Of a stretch of 64,000 bases of DNA, positions 62,111-64,000 are shown in pieces (the first letter of the stretch is position 1; the number at the start of each line of letters is the position of its first letter). Source of the DNA: Pedobacter hartonius (GTDB lineage Bacteria > Bacteroidota > Bacteroidia > Sphingobacteriales > Sphingobacteriaceae); the NCBI RefSeq assembly GCF_900107535.1, contig NZ_FNRA01000004.1:124001-188000 (forward strand), written 5' to 3'. The position numbers and the translations under genes were made by a program. Under the pieces are notes generated by a model. That model was not told the origin of the DNA, ran no database searches, and saw nothing but the letters and a program-made list of their open reading frames with translations.

Positions 62111-63481
62111 ATGAAACGCTACAGCTATATTTTAATTTGCCTGATACTGGGTTGTACAGTATTTCCAGGATGTGATAAGTATCTTGATATCAAACCAAAA
62201 GGAAGGACCACTTTATCTACTGTTACTGATTATGATCAATGGCTTAACGATCCTTATCTTGGAATGGGCTTTGGCAGTCCTTACGGCTGGACGAATTACT
62301 TTACTGATCAGGTTGATTTTGTCAATATCACCACACCGCCAACAACACCTACCGATTTAACCTATGTATGGGGATTACAATTCTCCTCTGACCTTAACAG
62401 TCCCCCGCTTTTGTGGTCTGAACATTATGCGAAGATCAATCAGTATAATTCCGTTCTCATCGGAATTGATGAGGCTACAGGCGGTACGGAAAGCCAGAAA
62501 AAGAGCCTGAAAGGCGAAGCGCTGTTAGGACGGGCCCTGGAATACTTCTACCTGGTAAATGAATATGGAAAACCTTACGACTCTACCACTGTCAACCAGG
62601 ATCTTGCTGTTCCGTTTGTCACATCCAATGATGTAACCCAAAAGGTCCCGCCCAGAAGCACGATCAATGAAATTTATAAACATATCATTGAAGATGTAAA
62701 TGCAGCCATCCCAAACTTGCCTTTAGATAACACCGCAAACAGATTCCGCGGATCATTAGCCGCAGGTTACAGCGTGCTGGCAAGGGTTTATTTTTATACA
62801 GGGAACTATGCTGAGGCCAGAAGATACGCAGAACTTGCACTCGCAAATACAAAAGCAGTAATGCTCAATTTTAATGGCACTCTACCAACATCACCTTCCA
62901 TTACCAACCGCGTGGACGTTATATACGGCAGATATGTAGTAGGCAATTTTCCTGCTTCTTTAGAGTTTATGCGCACATTTTCTACCGATGACCTCAGAGT
63001 CAAAAAACTATACCGGAATTCAGATAACTATACATTTATAACAAGAGGTGCAACCGCTTTCATTCCGTTGCAAGTGACTTCATCACTCCAAAATGTCAAT
63101 ACAGGTACATCCGTTCAGGAGATGAGACTGATCATTGCAGAGGTTGCGGCCAGAACTAATGCGCTGTCAGTTGCGCTGCAACAGCTGGACGAGATCCGTA
63201 AAAACAGGATCGCCACTGCAACCTATGTACCTTATCAATCCTCCGACCAACAAACGGTACTGCAGGAGGTATTCCTCGAACGGAACCTTGAACTTGCTTT
63301 TACCGGATTACGCTGGTTCGATATGCGAAGGCTGGACAAAGAAAACAGGATGGGTACTGTCTACCGGTATGATGCAAGGGGTAACGTGATTGCCACTTTA
63401 CCTCCGCACAGCAATCGGTATACGCTGCAAATTCCTGTACAGGTTCTAAGTTTTAACCCGGGTATGCAACAAAACCCATAA
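62111..63481 (+). CDS. SusD/RagB-family outer-membrane lipoprotein
   Basis: A 456-residue lipoprotein with a lipobox ending VFPGC, followed by DKYLDIKPKGRTTLSTVTDYDQWLND, typical of SusD. The core has LLGRALEYFYLVNEYGKPYD and the C terminus has FLERNLELAFTGLRWFDMRRLDKENRMGTVYRY. It starts 11 bp after susC, so the two are co-transcribed. It captures the substrate for the SusC partner. Confidence 0.95.
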   Translation: MKRYSYILICLILGCTVFPGCDKYLDIKPKGRTTLSTVTDYDQWLNDPYLGMGFGSPYGWTNYFTDQVDFVNITTPPTTPTDLTYVWGLQFSSDLNSPPLLWSEHYAKINQYNSVLIGIDEATGGTESQKKSLKGEALLGRALEYFYLVNEYGKPYDSTTVNQDLAVPFVTSNDVTQKVPPRSTINEIYKHIIEDVNAAIPNLPLDNTANRFRGSLAAGYSVLARVYFYTGNYAEARRYAELALANTKAVMLNFNGTLPTSPSITNRVDVIYGRYVVGNFPASLEFMRTFSTDDLRVKKLYRNSDNYTFITRGATAFIPLQVTSSLQNVNTGTSVQEMRLIIAEVAARTNALSVALQQLDEIRKNRIATATYVPYQSSDQQTVLQEVFLERNLELAFTGLRWFDMRRLDKENRMGTVYRYDARGNVIATLPPHSNRYTLQIPVQVLSFNPGMQQNP

Positions 63482-63492
63482 CAGTAGAAATC

Positions 63493-64000
63493 ATGAATAA
63501 AACTTATTTAGTCATCATATGCATGCTGATGCTCTTGTTTACCGCGTGCTCTAAGAAAAATGGTGTCGATGCACTATCTGATAGCAGCGTCACTTTTGAT
63601 GTGTCTGCCGGTAAGGATACGGTACAAATACCGCTATCCATAAAAAAAGATTCCATCATTGTTGTCAAATTCAAAGCATCCTTATCCGGCGGCACTTCCG
63701 CTAATGACCATTGGGTGAATTTTGCCGTTGATACATCCAGAATCAATACATACCGGACAAAATATGGTCAGGCTCAACTATTGCCATCTGGTTCGTATCT
63801 TTTTTATAAACCCCTGACGCAAATAGCCGCAGGCGCATCCTCATCGGAGCAAGCGCAGCTGAACATCGTTTTGCAAAGCAAACTGACAGAGCTTACTACG
63901 TATGTTCTGCCGATCGTCATCCAATCAGTAGATGGTAAAGTTGAAGGTGCGGCGTCACCCACTGTACTTTATTATGTTTTTAAGACCGGAGCATCACCTG
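63493..64000 (+). CDS. DUF1735/BT_3987-like surface lipoprotein, 5' part (runs off window)
   Basis: The first 169 residues are in the window. A lipoprotein signal peptide ends LFTAC, then comes a domain with SSVTFDVSAGKDTVQIPLSIKKDSIIVVKF and LPSGSYLFYKPLTQIAAGASSSEQAQLNIVL. This resembles the DUF1735-type N-terminal domain found in glycan-binding lipoproteins and GH18 proteins encoded after susD. It starts 11 bp after the susD stop. What follows beyond base 64000 is unknown, including any catalytic domain. Confidence 0.75.
   Translation, partial: MNKTYLVIICMLMLLFTACSKKNGVDALSDSSVTFDVSAGKDTVQIPLSIKKDSIIVVKFKASLSGGTSANDHWVNFAVDTSRINTYRTKYGQAQLLPSGSYLFYKPLTQIAAGASSSEQAQLNIVLQSKLTELTTYVLPIVIQSVDGKVEGAASPTVLYYVFKTGASP

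Overview
The window looks like a chromosomal segment from a Bacteroidota member, most likely the Sphingobacteriaceae (Pedobacter/Mucilaginibacter-like). The evidence is two SusC/SusD pairs, a FecI/FecR pair, promoters of the TAnnTTTG type, weak Shine-Dalgarno sequences and a Bacteroidota-style kdp locus. I see no prophage, transposase, integrase or CRISPR array. The genus is an inference.

Layout. 1-4.5 kb: an AsmA-like 3' end, an ArgE-like M20 peptidase, an NtrC-type sigma-54 response regulator, and a decayed fragment that looks like a second M20 copy. 4.6-13.5 kb: a potassium-uptake locus of a small membrane peptide, kdpF, kdpA, kdpB, kdpC, an OmpL-like porin, a stand-alone KdpD sensory protein and a separate histidine kinase. 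A sigma-54-like -24/-12 element precedes it, so the upstream NtrC-type regulator probably replaces KdpE. 13.5-32.6 kb: mostly housekeeping and orphan genes: aspartate kinase, tRNA-Pro, GntR, Lrp and TetR regulators, two TonB-dependent outer-membrane proteins (one behind a cobalamin riboswitch), DUF4153, VOC, AHSA1 and GT-C-like membrane proteins and DUF3891. Two pseudogenes lie here, DNA-alkylation-repair-like and saccharopine-dehydrogenase-like.

32.8-44.8 kb: a polysaccharide utilisation locus with two probable alpha-L-rhamnosidases (GH78-like and GH106-like), convergent to a SusC/SusD pair, followed by a TPR/DUF6377 membrane regulator. The likely substrate is a rhamnose-containing glycan. 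45-55.7 kb: an accessory stress/efflux region with MarR, a broken HlyD/EmrA gene, a large imperfect inverted repeat, a DUF308-like membrane protein, a flavin disulfide oxidoreductase, Crp/Fnr and AraC regulators, two NAD(P)-binding reductases and an EmrB-type MFS exporter. Several genes here are truncated. 55.8-64 kb: FecI sigma factor, a small two-TM protein, FecR, STN-containing SusC, SusD and the start of a DUF1735-like lipoprotein. This second utilisation locus runs off the window.

The strongest unexplained pattern is regulatory. Three separate genes (DUF308-like protein, oxidoreductase, MFS exporter) each carry a TTAACTTAAGTTAA-type palindrome whose centre lies exactly 29.5 bp from a [T/G]AnnTTTG -7 element. 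That is the geometry of a class II Crp/Fnr activator site near -41.5, and a Crp/Fnr gene lies between them. The second theme is decay: at least five, perhaps seven, gene remnants are scattered through the window.
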